This document shows, piece by piece, positions 45,614 to 57,425 of a stretch of DNA of 64,000 nucleotides. Each line of letters opens with the position of its first letter. The first letter of the stretch is position 1. The notes under the pieces are model-generated. The model did not search any database. It was not told the DNA's origin and was given only the letters and a program-made list of their open reading frames with translations. Source of the stretch: Dugong dugon (taxonomy: Eukaryota > Chordata > Mammalia > Sirenia > Dugongidae); assembly GCA_030035585.1 (NCBI GenBank), contig CM057469.1:60529501-60593500 (forward strand), written 5' to 3'. The translations under genes and the position numbers were made by a program.

Positions 45614-46826
45614 GTCGACAAAGAACTGCCAGAAATTCAAGCCAGTCTCACAGAAGAGAACATAGAACGAGGAATATCATTCCTGATGTCAGATGGATCC
45701 TGGCTAAAAGCAGCGAATACCAGAAAGATACTTACGTGTGTTTTATCGACTATGCAAACGTATTTGACTGTGTGGATCATAACAAATTATGGATAATATT
45801 GTGAAGAATAGGAATTTCAGAACACTTAATTGCGCTCATGGGGAACCTGTACATAGACTAAGAGGTAGTTGTTTGAACAGAACAAGGGGATACTGCGCAG
45901 TTTAAAGTCAGGAAAGATGTGTGTCAAGATCATATCCTTTCACCATACCTATTCAATCTGTATGCTGAGCAAATAATCTGAGAAACTGGACTATATGAAG
46001 AAGAATGTGGCATTGGGACTGGAGGAAAACTCATTAACAAACCGCATTACGCAGATGACAAAACTTGCTGAAAGTGAAGAGGACTTGAAGCACTTACTGA
46101 TGAAGATCAAAGACCACAGCCTTCAGTATGGATTACACCTCAACATAAAGAAAACAAAAATCCTCACAACTGAACCGATAAGCAACATCATGATAAAAAG
46201 AGAAAAGATTGAAGTTGTCAAGGATTTCGTTATACTTGGATCCATAATCAACATCCATGGTAACAGTAGTCAAGAAATCAAAAGATGCATTACATTGGGC
46301 AAATCTGCCACAAAAGACCTCTTTAAAGTGTTAAAAAAGCAAAGATGTCACCTTGAAGACTAAGATGACCCTGACTCAAGCCATGGCGTTTTCAGTCGCC
46401 TCATATGTATGTGAAAGCTGGACGGTGAATAAGAAATATGGAAGAAGGATTGATGCCTTTGAATTGTGGTGTTGGCAAAGAATATTGAATATGCCATGGA
46501 CTGCCAAAAGAACGAACAAATCTGTCTTGGAAGAAGTACAACCAGAATGCTCCTTAGAAACAAGGATGGCAACACTACATCTCACATACTTTGGACATGC
46601 TATCAGGGGGGATCAGTCCCTGGAGAAGGATATCATGCTTGGTAAAATAGAGGGTGAGCAAAAAAGAGGAAGACCCTCAAGGAGATGGATTGACACAGTG
46701 GCTGCAACATTGGACTCAAGCATTTCAAAGATTGTGAGGACAGCTCAGGACCGGGTAGTATTTCGTTCTGTTGTATATAGGGTCGCTATGAGTCAAAACT
46801 GATTCAACGGCACCTAACAACAGCAA
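45614..46826 (+). mobile_element. RTE-clade LINE, copy C, 5'-truncated, head-to-tail with B
   Basis: Starts mid-element at gtcgacaaagaactgccaga directly after the 3' end of copy B. It includes the reverse-transcriptase region (FLMSDGSWLKAANTRKILTC at 45667-45780) and an intact YADD box at 46048-46059. A deletion just after YADD shifts the frame. The frame 45995-46363 carries DFVILGSIINIHGNSSQEIK. The frame 46353-46802 carries the C-terminal domain with SWTVNKKYGRRIDAFELWCW, PWTAKRTNKSVLEEVQPECS and RGRPSRRWIDTVAATLDSSI. The 3' end is atagggtcgctatgagtcaa ... gcacctaacaacagcaat. It is the best-preserved 3' half of the RTEs here, with few breaks. Confidence 0.93.
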
Positions 46827-47392
46827 TAATTTATATGACAGAGGGCCGATGAGATTGTAACTTCTAAGTTGTGCAAAACAGTTTTTAAATGAAACTAAAA
46901 ATATATTTTTTAATGTATTATTTCAAGTGTTCATTTTTCGTCAAAAACTGCCGAATGCTAATTTAAAAAATCATTGTAGCGAAATAGAATGTCACAGGCA
47001 AAACTATATTACACCTACAGTGTTGTGTGAAAAATAATAGCAAGTGTGACAGTAAGAGAACCCTATGGCATTACTACAACAAAGAAAGGGGTGGGGGTGA
47101 AATGAGACGTTGTTTAAAATGTTGAAAAAGCTTTGAAAGGTCAAAGTTTCATATATTTAGAAATGATCTTCAAAAACATGGTTTTTCTATTTTGGTGGAT
47201 TGTCATTTTTAATAGAAAATACATATTTCATTGGAAGAATGTAAAACTGGTTTAGAATGAAAGATTAATTGTGTTTATAAATTCATTTAGGGGCTGAGTT
47301 ATACAGTACTTAAGACAAGAAAGTAATAATTACTGACTCTGGCACAACTCTTTAGAGTTAGAGCCGTTCTCACTCATAATCTAAATGGGAGT
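46827..47392. other. Unassigned AT-rich DNA
   Basis: No repeat family or gene recognised. Confidence 0.45.
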
Positions 47393-47530
47393 TCAAAATA
47401 ACCCTGTGTGATGGTCACTAATCTTACCTCCATTTTACTGATGAAATACACGTTAAGTAAATTGCCTGAAATCATGTAGCCAATATTAGAGTTTGGACTT
47501 AAGAGCAGGTCTTCTCAATCTGGCTCTTGG
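47393..47530 (-). repeat. MIR-like fragment, minus strand
   Basis: Complement of MIR core motifs: taccctgtgtgatggtcact-like start, ttacctccattttactgatg, taagtaaattgcctgaaatc and gagtttggacttaagagcag. Old and diverged. Confidence 0.6.
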
Positions 47531-48819
47531 GAACTTTCATAAATTGTGTGATGAGATCAGGCCACCAATTGCCTAGACCCTCTAAATGAATGTCACTGTA
47601 AAGTTTTTAATATATGTAAACTGTGTGGTTTAAAACTGTGGCAGTGTTACAGCCTTTCCCTTATGTAATCTATGTGTTCAGTCTATAAACAACAACCAAT
47701 AGCAATTTGCTGTTGTTGTTCGGCATTTTTTGTTTGTTTGTTTGTTTTTTCTGTCTATGCTAGTAGCAGAGTCTGCTGCAGTGGAAATAGTCTGTGGTAC
47801 TAAGGTTTCTGTGACACTGAACGCACTGAGAGTCGAAACATTCCCAGTCCTATTGCTACCAGTAATTTCACTGTAGTTAAACAAAGCAGAACCTCTATTT
47901 ATGTTACATACTGATCTGTAAAATTAGAAGCCAGTTAACTGATTTATAAGATTCCTGAAGTCCCTGAAGGCTACGAATTTGCATTGTGGCAACACAGACC
48001 CAGAGGTTTATATGACTTGTTGTGACTGACGAACAGGGTGTTTTCAGGACCCTTCTGTGGAAAGCAGACAGCAAGTCAGAGTTTTGCAAACTGGAGCACT
48101 TCACTGGTGTCTTTTTTTTTTTTTTTTTTTTCCCCATGTCACTGGCTAGCAGATGGATGTCCAAATAATCATACTTTTTAAAATGGTCAAGCTTAAATTA
48201 TTCAAAGACCTTCTGGTTCCTCACCGGTATATTTTGCTAACTCACAAATGACCCTGGCCTTGCAAAGATTGTGATCAGAGAAGGCAGGTGAATTTTGATT
48301 GTGAATAACACGGGGTGTGGCAGCTAGAATGGTAAAGATCAGAAACCTAAGAGCAATGGAAATTTCTCTCCCAGCACTATTTAATAATTGTTATCTCACT
48401 GACTTCGCTACTCAAAAGAGCACTGGTAACCTGTGGAGCTAAAAGCAAATCAAATAATTCCTTTATTAAATTTTTTCTCATGCCAGACAGTGGTGTAGGC
48501 CCTGGGGAATGAAACAGCCTGACTCCTAATTGGTGAAGAGATTATATTTCAATTGGACAGACAGTAAAACCTGCAAAAACCTGCAAAGGCAGAAGCCTGT
48601 GAGAGAAGGAAAACGTAAATATTTTCCACTAATGGAGAGCAATAGAAAAGCAATAAGACTGCACCGTGTGAAACTCTGAAAAACAAAGCAGTCCTGTTGA
48701 GTTCTGGCTCTCACAGGTTTCACTGTATTAGCAAGTGGAAGTAAACCAGTTCTGATTAAGAATGTACCGCCAGCAACATGTTATAACGGGATTAAATAAA
48801 AACCACCCAAGTGAATTCC
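47531..48819. other. Unassigned DNA with a T tract
   Basis: No repeat family or gene recognised. A run of about 20 T lies at 48112-48131, and a (TTTG)n run at about 47731-47748. Confidence 0.45.
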
Positions 48820-49200
48820 TTGGTGATGATGGAATAGTTCTGTATCTTGTTTGTGGTGGTGGTTATACAGAACTATATTTGGGATAAAATTTTTTATAAG
48901 GTTTTATAACTACACACACACACACACAAATGAGTGCATGTAAAAACTGGTGAAATCTGAATACAGCCTATAACCTGGTTAATAGTATTGTTCTAATACT
49001 AATTTCCTGGTTTTGATATTGTACAGTCGATATCCTTGTTCTGATATTGTACTGTAGTTATGAAAACTGTTATCATTAAGGGAAGTTGGGTGAAGGGTTT
49101 AAGGGAATCTCTGTACTATTTTTGGAATTTACTGTGATTCTCTCATTTTTCCTAAATACAAAGTTTTTGAAAACATTAAATGTAAAACTTTTTTTGCATG
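48820..49200 (+). repeat. Old L1 3' UTR fragment, plus strand
   Basis: Contains gatggaatagttctgtatct, tgtttgtggtggtggttata, a short (CA)n at 48912-48928, aatttcctggttttgatatt and gttgggtgaagggtttaagg followed by ctctgtactatttttgg. This is the typical order of an ancient mammalian L1 3' UTR. Confidence 0.65.
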
Positions 49201-49399
49201 TGATTATTTTTTACGTATGCATAGTGCATAAATCCACAGAAAATAATGCAGTCTTATTTATAACAAATACCTCAACTGAAATAATTATAAAAGCCAAACA
49301 CTGTATAGAAATCAAGAAGTAATTTAAAATTTTTCCTAAATATTCTTTTTTTTCTGTGAATGAATAAAATCTTCATTCAGAAGCTGCCTGTCACATAAT

Positions 49400-49600
49400 C
49401 ACTTATTCAGTCATTTGTTCAACAAATATTAATTGAAAGCCTGTTGCAACTAACAGCAACCACTAGGTGCTTAGAGTTTAATGGATAAACATTGTCTGGG
49501 TTCTTTCTTGTAATGAATAACAAAACAGATAAGAAGAAATATAGCGTGGAAATTAGTCAATTGGGGCACTGAGAGAGATAGCCCTATATTTTGAAAATAA
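49400..49600 (-). repeat. L2 LINE 3' end, minus strand
   Basis: Complement of the L2 terminus: cacttattcagtcatttgtt, caacaaatattaattgaaag, then diverged body sequence (gtaatgaataacaaaacaga, gggcactgagagagatagcc). Confidence 0.6.
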
Positions 49601-51620
49601 GTAACTCTCAGGTAGGATAAATGGACAACTAGTTTGCTATGTCACCAAGATCAAAGGGACAAAATCAGACTCTGCTATTATGACATAGCTTATAGCTTTA
49701 TGGTCACATTGTGAATGATATTATGTTTTTATAGTTGAATTTTTCATGGTAACATAATACAAAGTAGCAACATGACAAAAAGTATTTTACAGTAAGTTAA
49801 AGCTTCTTATTCCATTAATAAGGATAAAATGGTCTAGGCTAGTATTAAAAACCTAATGATAATTTATTACTGCTTGGGGATGTTATTGTTTTCTCTCCTT
49901 TATTTTCTATATCAATCCTTTACATTTCCGAAGTTTTTGATTTTCCAGTCTCTCTCTCATCACTTTTGAGATGAAGATACTCTATCTTAGAAAAACCCTA
50001 TTCTTGAAGTGTGTGTGTTTAAAAATATGGTCATCATCGCTAATATATTAAAAGAAGTTGGGTTTTGTCATTTATTCAGACTAGTTTAACAGCAGAGGGT
50101 TTCCTATCTTTTAATAGCATTTAGTTATTAAAAATAGTGTTTTCAAAAACTATGAATAACATTAAACTTTCAGAATTAATACTATTGAATATATATGCAA
50201 TATTTAGGAGAAACTTTTTGAAATTATTATTATGAAGAATGCTTTGTTCCCTTTATATTTTAGTTTTCTTTCACTTGTTTTGCCTTGAGTTAAAAGAATG
50301 CTTTTGATCAGTTTCTTTTGTAGTGTTTTGAAGAGAAAGAAATGCCGTGCTTGTGAAGTCATTTATAAGGAAACTGGTATGTGAATTGAAATAGTACTGC
50401 ACCAGTTCCCATTTTATTTTTCTGGCCTGTGTTCCTGAATTCAGTAATATGCAATTATAGTAACTGCCAAAATGAACACTAACTCAACAGAAATAAAAAA
50501 AACAGGTCTGGTGGTCCTGCTTCTGAAAAGTAATTACATAGCTGCATTAAGAAAATAAGAAACATCATGTAAAGAATACCAAGGTAAGCTAAAGAGGGCT
50601 ACTGGAAAATTCTATGGCAGGACATAAAGGCTATTTGGGCTGTTAAGGATAAAGCAGGTCAACAGAAAGCTATTCAACATAATGTGTCTGTAAATATCTC
50701 TGAATTCCTATTTTCACACTGTTGTGGGTAGGCTTTTTTAGAAGACAAATTTTGGTCTCACACAGAAAGACAGATGAAACATTTAAAAAAAGTGTTTTTA
50801 GCTTAGAAACCCTGCCTCAACTTCATTATCTCCATACCCTAAGCCTAGGAGTGTGGTTGCTGCCCAGAGAAGTCTTCTTTCTTGGGTTGGCAGCCTGTGT
50901 ATTGGTGGAGGTTCCAGCACAATTCAAGATCCCTCCAGCGCTGTTACAGTGAGGCACTCTAATTTTCCCCAGGGAAGGGTTCAACATTCCTGGGAAAGAA
51001 CCTTCTCTCACTCCAGCAGTTCATGGGTGAGGAACAGTTCACCACTTTATGAAGTCCCTCTTCAGAGGTTCACACATGCTCCCCACTGTTTCTTCTTTTC
51101 CTTCAGAGAATAAAATCCCTCAAGAGAACTCTCCATGCCATGAAGCAACATCCACCTCTGATAGATGAGTTACAGAATTATTTACTATTAAAAGTAACTT
51201 TAAGTGATTACAAAAATAAGTCACTTGGAGAGCTATGGAAAAAAAATTAAATGAAAATATTTTCCATAGTTTCTAGACTATCCTAAACAAGACTGTGGAA
51301 GACTTGTTGGCAATTAGACCCCGGTTTTAGTCAGTCATGTCCCTAATTTGGCGTCATGACTGGCAAATATAGAGACAGAGCAAAATACCATAAGTCCCCC
51401 TTGCTTTGATTAGTGAAATATTCAAATTAGAGACTAAGTAGAGACATGAGTCCTGTTTGCCTGTGTCTCTGAGCTTTTATTAGTGTAATATTGAAATTGG
51501 GGTATTATGGAGACATATGAATTGCTTTAGAAGCATTTAAAAATTACAGATGCTGGCTCTTCTCGTCAAACCTGAGATGACTTTTTCTAAAAGCATCAAA
51601 GCCAGAACCTTACTTATTAA
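49601..51620. other. Unassigned DNA
   Basis: No repeat family or gene can be named. 50810-51120 is GC-richer, with 76- and 86-codon plus-strand frames and no domain. 51290-51530 has two diverged similar phrases (gagacagagcaaaata and gagactaagtagagacatg, each followed by cctnntttgcnt... and attagtg) that may be an internal duplication. Confidence 0.4.
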
Positions 51621-51777
51621 AAACCCAAACCTGTTATTGTCGAGTAGATTCTGACTCATAGCAACCCCACAGGACAGAGCAGAACTGCCCCACCAGGTTT
51701 CCAAAGAGTGGTAGATTCGAACTGCCAACCCTTTCGTCAGCAGCCAAGATCTTAACCACTGCACCACCAGGGTCCAC
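51621..51777 (-). repeat. AfroSINE, minus strand
   Basis: Complement of tail (aaacctgttattgtcgagta, ttctgactcatagcaacccc, acaggacagagcagaactgc), body (aggtttccaaagagtggtag), B-box-like attcgaactgccaaccctt and head (atcttaaccactgcaccacc, agggtcc). Confidence 0.92.
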
Positions 51778-51799
51778 TGCTTATGAGAGCCTCACCAGC

Positions 51800-51997
51800 C
51801 TGTCCAGTTGAGTCCAACTTATGGAGATTCTATGTATGTAAAAGTAGAACTGCACTCCATAGAGTTTTGAATGGCAGTGAGCTTTCAGAAGTAGATCACC
51901 AGGCCTTTCTTCTGAGGCATCTCTGGGTGGATTCGAATTGCCAAACTTTTGGTTAGTAGCTCAGCACTTAACCATTTGCAACACTCAGGAACTCCTA
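51800..51997 (-). repeat. AfroSINE variant, minus strand
   Basis: Complement of the diverged subtype: tgagtccaacttatggagat, aagtagaactgcactccata, agaagtagatcaccaggcct, atctctgggtggattcgaat, ggttagtagctcagcactta, and ccatttgcaacactcagg. It is second in a run of three minus-strand retroposons. Confidence 0.85.
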
Positions 51998-52023
51998 ATG
52001 AGAGCCTAGAGACAGATAAATAG

Positions 52024-52475
52024 ATAGTGTCCATCAAGTCACCTCTGAATCATGGTGACCTTATATACAATGGAACGAAAACATTGCCTGGTTCTAAGTC
52101 ATCCTCATGACTGCCTACATATTCGACGCCATTGTTGCAGCTACTGTGCCAAACCATTTCACTGAAGGTCTCTGTTTTTCTTGTTATCCCACTAATTAAC
52201 CAAATATGAGGTCTTACTCCAGAGATGGGCCCCTCCAGATGACCTGTCTGTAGCAAGTAAGTTTAACAATCTTCTGTTGTGATCCATAAGGTTTCCATTG
52301 GCTAATTTTCAGAAGTAGATAGCCAGGCTTTCTTTCTAGTCTGTATTAGTCTGGAAACTCTGCTGAAACTTACCCACCATGGGTGACCCTGCTGGTATTT
52401 GAAATACCGGTGGCAAAATTTCCAGCATCACAGCAACATGCAAACCACAACAGTAGGACAAACTGACAGGTATGA
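52024..52475 (-). mobile_element. Internally deleted, non-autonomous RTE derivative
   Basis: The left part is the complement of the RTE 3' end (ccttatatacaatggaacga, ctaagtcatcctcatgactg, gccattgttgcagctactgt, a cactgaaggtctctgttttt block, ccagagatgggcccctccag). The right part (from about 52280) is the complement of the RTE 5' region (ggtttccattggctaatttt, agccaggctttctttctagt, gggtgaccctgctggtattt, aaccacaacagtaggacaaa). The junction between the termini differs from those of the copies at 12886 and 29403. All coding sequence is missing. Confidence 0.75.
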
Positions 52476-52479
52476 GAGC

Positions 52480-54300
52480 CTAGCTATTTTTATTTTAGAT
52501 GACTCAGCTGATGATACTTCCATAAAAGGGATAAAGAACCCTATAATTTACTTATTGTTATAATTGACCTCTCATTTTAGTCACATAAATTGGAGTGGAG
52601 AAGTTTCCAACATTTTCTACATTCTTTTCCATGAATGTTTGATAGCATTCATCAATAAAATCGTAAAAATTGTGTATGTTATTCAAGAAAAGATTTTTTC
52701 TGGCTTGTCAATTACTTACAGGATTTCTCTATAGATGACTGTTTTTTCCTAGAAAATCATTCATTTCATTATAATTTATTAAATTTATTGGCATAAAGTT
52801 TTACAAAATACATTCTCGTAAGTTTATCAATTTATATTCTTTCTAAATTTATTTACTTTTTTAAATTTTCAGTGTTTTGTGTGTGTATAAGCAACTCAAC
52901 TTGCCAGTAACTTTTTTTTCCAAAAGATTAGCTTTGGGTTTTATTGAACAATATTAAAGTTTTCTCTTCTATTTAATATTTTTGTTTTATGTTTTAAAAT
53001 TTCTTCTGCTTTCTTTGAGTTGATTAGATATACGAGATTCTCATAAAATAAATTTTGTTTTACTTTATTCTTAAGTCAAATGCTTACTTTACTAATATTC
53101 ATTTATTTAAATTTACACATTTTCCTCTGAGTTATGTTTAATCATGTCACATATATAATATTCCCACTGTTAGATAATAATTTGAATTCCAAAGAGTTAT
53201 TTAGGATAATGTATTTTTATTTCATGGCAGAATATAATTTTGGCTATAATTGTGTTTTTGAGAAAATATCCAGTAAAAAAATGTATACTTTCTTTTTTTT
53301 TTTTTGAGATTTCTTTTAAGATCTAATACATGGTAAATTTTTTAAATTTTTATAAGTGTTTAAAATAATAAGTATGTTGTGCTTTTAGGTACATGGTTCT
53401 ATATATAAATACTAGATCAAGATTGTCAATTGTCTTAATCAAACTTTCTTCAGTCATATTCTTTTTGTTGCTGTTGTTTATTTAATCCGTCATTTCTGAA
53501 AGAAGCAAGTTCAGTTTCTTCATTTTAAAATTGCGATTTATTGCTGTATTTCAACCTATTTTAGGTGCATAAAGCTTCATGAATATTATGAATTCAAAGT
53601 AGTTGTTGCTGTTGTTAGGTGCTGTCAAGTTGATTGCGACTGATAGCGAGCCCATGTGACAGAGTAGAACTGCCCCATAGGGTTTTCTAGGCTGTACTCT
53701 TTACGGAAGCAGATAATCAGGTCTTTCTCCTGCGTCTGATATGAAATATGCAAATGTGAATCTCATTCCTTCGTGTGTACATTTTTCCTCTCTCTGGAAG
53801 TATTTTTATTTTTCTCATTGCCCTTGTCATTAAATTTCATTATGATATGAATAGTTTAAAGCTTTTTCTTCCCTTTCTCTCTCTCTCTATTCACCTGTTT
53901 AAGGATCAGTAGGCCCTTTTAGGCTGTGCTTCTTCAGATCTTAAAAATATTATTGTATTATTATGATAAATAAGTCCTTACTTAATTTTTCTATTCTCTT
54001 TGGACCTAGAATTATATGAATTTTGGAAACTTCACAGTGATCGCTCATGATGTCTATCATTTTTTTCTCTTCTTTCTTTTTTTTTTCCTCAACTTTTCTG
54101 TCTCTTGGAGCTTTTATGTTATATTCTGGAAGCACTTCTCAGCTCGATTATCTAGTTCTCTAATTTGTCCTTTGGTGCTGATTATTCTAACACTTATTCC
54201 ATCCACTGAGGTGTTTACTTTCATTTTAGACTTATAATCCCCAAAAATGGTGTCTTTAGCAGTCTGTCTTCTTTGTAGGAATATGATTTTCTCAAATCTC
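52480..54300 (-). repeat. Old L1, minus strand
   Basis: The plus strand is the complement of old L1 ORF2 and ORF1 sequence: tcctagaaaatcattcattt, ccaaaagattagctttgggt, ttctgctttctttgagttga, and further right catgatgtctatcatttttt, ctcgattatctagttctcta and actgaggtgtttactttcat from the ORF1 region. It is AT-rich, with no surviving frame. A minus-strand SINE is inserted at 53603-53740. Confidence 0.65.
53603..53740 (-). repeat. AfroSINE with RTE-like tail, minus strand
   Basis: The left end is gttgttgctgttgttaggtg, the complement of an (AAC)n-type RTE tail. Then come caagttgattgcgactgata, gtgacagagtagaactgccc, a gggttttctaggctgtactc block, and tacggaagcagataatcagg ending near tctttctcctgcg. The tRNA-like head is lost. 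Confidence 0.82.
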
Positions 54301-54654
54301 TCTTGTCCCCATCCTGCTTCCCCACCAAAAATTTTTGGGCTTCTTTTTTCTTAACCTCTTAGACATGTGTGGATTCAAGCCACTTTCAAGTCAAATCTCA
54401 AACCTCTGTCTATTCTCTCTTTGGTTGTGATGTGAAAGTATGATTAAAGCAAAAATGTAACTTTGTAATGCTGGGACGGCCACACTACATTGGGGACAGA
54501 GCTGGGAACCACAGATGCTGTGACTGGTTAAAGCGTTATAGCGCTCTTCATTCACTTTTTTTTTTTTTATTTGCTCTTTGTGAATAAAAAATACTTCTAA
54601 AAAATAAACTCCAAGAGTTTATTCCTGTGTATAGCACAGGTAAGAATTTGCCAC
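54301..54654. other. Unassigned DNA
   Basis: Nothing named. A T run lies at about 54555-54568. The short GC-richer stretch gggacggccacactacattg (54473-54492) has no recognised context. Confidence 0.4.
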
Positions 54655-54862
54655 AATATGTTCTATTTAACATTCAAGTCTTTGCCTCAAATGTCACTTT
54701 TTTATTTAGGTTTTCTGTGATCACTTGGTTTTTAACATTGCAAACCACCAGTTGTTAGCAATTTTGTTCACTGATGTTTATCCAGTTCCTGGAAAAGAGT
54801 ACGGTATATAGTAAGAACTAAAAAATATATATATATTGAATAAATAAATAAATTTAGAGTTT
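54655..54862 (+). repeat. L2 LINE 3' end, plus strand
   Basis: Contains tcaagtctttgcctcaaatg, a tcacttttttatttaggttt block, gttcactgatgtttatccag, ttcctggaaaagagtacggt and a terminal (AATA)n-like tail. Diverged. Confidence 0.65.
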
Positions 54863-55689
54863 TACTAAAGAGTGTTGAAAGGAAAGCCTTTATGTAATCT
54901 CTGCATATGAAGGAGAAACCTGCATATCAATAGTGAGAGCCTTATTTGAACTGCTTAACTTCCTTGAAGTGTATTTAATGTGATTACCGTAAACTGAAAT
55001 GGTTCCCTATATGTATCACACTGATTAAGAACAAAAATGATCTGAAGAAAATTGATTTGTTGTGTTCCCTGCTTCTTTTATCACATTACAAACGATATGC
55101 TGCTGACACAAAGGTAAGTTAAAAATGCTAAAAACAAATACCATTTTGGTAATTATAACATCTGTTTCTATCATGTCATTACACGTCTTGACAGACTAGT
55201 ATCCATAATATTGTCAGGGTTAAGTGTGTTTTTCAATATAGTATAATTTTCTTCCTGAGTTTCCTACTTTTAGAATTTTAAATAGAGCATAGAATTCTAT
55301 AGTTACTACTGGTCTGATTTAACACTTAATTGCCCCGATGTATGAAACAAAACTAAACATGATGCTGAAGGATAGGTTTTTTTTTTTTAAGGACTATATT
55401 GTGTTATTCTTCAAAGTGTTGTTCTCTCTGTTCTAAGCCTTTTAGCTCAATATTAGTGAAGGAGCCTATCCTCCCTGGACACAATTTAGTCAGAATTTTA
55501 CCCACACTAATCCAAGGAGAACCCTTTATCGAAGTCATTATTGTTTTCCATGTTACTAAGTCCAGTGATCAGTTCTCAGTAGCCATCTTACTATCTGAAG
55601 AATTAAAGTCAGGAAAGCAACCCTACTTTTAATAGCCTTTTTTCACTTGATCTGAAGGACTCACGCTCTATTGGGTTAGCCTCTACTGC
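54863..55689. other. Unassigned AT-rich DNA
   Basis: No repeat family or gene recognised. A 77-codon plus-strand frame (55399-55632) has no domain. Confidence 0.45.
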
Positions 55690-56136
55690 ACTGTGTGCTG
55701 CATACTTATTCTTCCTTTGCTCGTTCCTCTTGTCTACTCACTCTACACTCACTCCTTCGGTGATCTTTCTGCAGTCTTAACCTTAAAGGATCCCCACATT
55801 TTTAGCTCTAGCATGCAGTTATTCCTCAACCACCATCTAATATATCCAACTCTCTAGATAGTATATTATGTATCTAAACGATATATGAAATACAGTATGT
55901 CAAAACTAACCTGATCTTCCTCAAACTTACCCACCTGCAGTCATCAGCATTTTGGTTAATGGTGATACTGTCTTTTCAGATGCTCAGACCAAAAACTTTA
56001 AATTCCTTCCTGATTAGTCTGTTTCTCACAACGTGCATTCACTCCTGTTAGAAAATCCAGATGACTCTATTTTCAAAGCATATCCAGAATCAACCATTTT
56101 ATCCTACCTCAACTGTTATCACTAATGCCGACCCAA

Positions 56137-56272
56137 TCTGGCCTCTTGCCATTGAGTCGATTCTGACACATAGCGACCCTATAAAACAGAGTAGAACTGC
56201 CCCATATGGTTTCCAAGGAGTGGCTAATGGATTCAAACTGCCAACCTCTTAACCACTATACCACCAGGGCTC
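56137..56272 (-). repeat. AfroSINE, minus strand, partial
   Basis: Complement of tail (gccattgagtcgattctgac, acatagcgaccctataaaac, agagtagaactgccccatat), body (ggtttccaaggagtggctaa) and head (accactataccaccagggct). A segment between body and head is shortened. Confidence 0.9.
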
Positions 56273-56287
56273 CACTACCACTAAAGT

Positions 56288-56448
56288 CCAACCCACTGCT
56301 ACTGCTGTAGAGTCAATTCCAACTCATACCGACCCTATAGGACAGAGTAGAACTGCCCCATAGGGTTTCCAAGGAGCACCTGGTGGATTCGAATTGCCGC
56401 CCTTTTGGTTAGCAACCATAGTTATTAACCAGTACGCCACCAGGGTTT
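56288..56448 (-). repeat. AfroSINE, minus strand, with perfect TSD
   Basis: Complement of tail (gctgtagagtcaattccaac, accgaccctataggacagag), body (gggtttccaaggagcacctg), B-box-like attcgaattgccgcccttt and head (accagtacgccaccagggtt). Flanked by a perfect 10-bp duplication CCACTAAAGT at 56278-56287 and 56449-56458. Confidence 0.95.
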
Positions 56449-57005
56449 CCACTAAAGTGCAAGCTATTAGCATATCTTATATGGATTACTATAATAGTTT
56501 CCTAATCCATTTCTGTGTGTTCACCTCTGCTCTCTTATTCTCTGTGCTCCAAACCTAGACTAATCTTTTCAAAACCTAAATCAGATCACGTAACTGCTCT
56601 TCTCAAAACCCTGCAACATGTCCCCATTTCACACAGACTAAAATGAAAATTCCTTTTAATGGCCTATAAAGCCTTAACACTCTGGCCCCTTGTGACCTTT
56701 CTGACTTTACCTCCTCCTAGCTGACCACTGTTAACTGAAATTCAACCACACTTGCCTGTGCAGTGTTCCTGAACCATGCCTAGGCATTGACCCTAGTTAT
56801 AATTATTACCTAGTGAGTTCTTCTCCCTGATATCTTCATGACTCAATTTTTCATCCTCTTTAAGTCTTTGCTTAAAGATCCCTTTGTCAGTGCTCTCAGA
56901 ACAGGTCACCTTATTCAGAATCACAAATCATCCCTTTTCCAGTATTACTAATGTCCACTGTGCTGCTCTTTTTTCCCATAGTATTTATCTTATTCTAAAG
57001 TTTGT

Positions 57006-57329
57006 AAAGTGTGGTCTGCAGAATTTAGGAGGTCTTCAAGACAGTTTCATCACATCACAAGGTCAAAATTATTTTCATAATATTATAGTGTCTTTTTTGC
57101 TGTGCTGCCATTTGCATTGATGATTCAAATGTAATGGTGAGTAAAACTGCTGGCATCTTAGCAAAACCTCAAGGGAATGGCACCAGACTGTATTAGTAGA
57201 CAGTGCTTTAGTAAGTCATAGTACTCTTCACAAGAAAGTATTCATAGTTGAAAGAAAAAAAAAGCCAGTTTCATTTAAGAATGTCCTTGGAGAAGCAATA
57301 ACAGTTATTAATATTACTACATCTTGACC
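57006..57329. other. Unassigned DNA
   Basis: No repeat or gene recognised. Confidence 0.4.
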
Positions 57330-57425
57330 CTCAAACTCATTGCCGTCAAGTCGATTCCAACTCATAGAGACCCTGTAGGACAGAGTAAAACTGCCCCATA
57401 GGGTTTCAAAGGCTGTAATCTATAC
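57330..57425 (-). repeat. AfroSINE fragment abutting RTE copy D
   Basis: Complement of a SINE 3' half: tcattgccgtcaagtcgatt, ccaactcatagagaccctgt, aggacagagtaaaactgccc, gggtttcaaaggctgtaatc. It stops at about 57425 and plus-strand RTE 5' sequence follows at once. Confidence 0.85.

Larger units (their letters stand above)
55690..57005 (+). repeat. L2 LINE, plus strand, interrupted by two AfroSINEs
   Basis: A long, recognisable L2: gtcaaaactaacctgatctt, tcagatgctcagaccaaaaa, atatccagaatcaaccattt, aaacctaaatcagatcacgt, ctgctcttctcaaaaccctg, aatggcctataaagccttaa, gctgttaactg-like stretch, and tctttgcttaaagatccctt to tcccatagtatttatcttat. The two SINEs at 56137-56448 are later insertions. No intact frame remains. 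Confidence 0.82.

Noticed and set aside
50810..51120. Possible exon in a GC-richer stretch
   Set aside because: Two modest open frames but no convincing splice sites, start context or protein similarity I can name.
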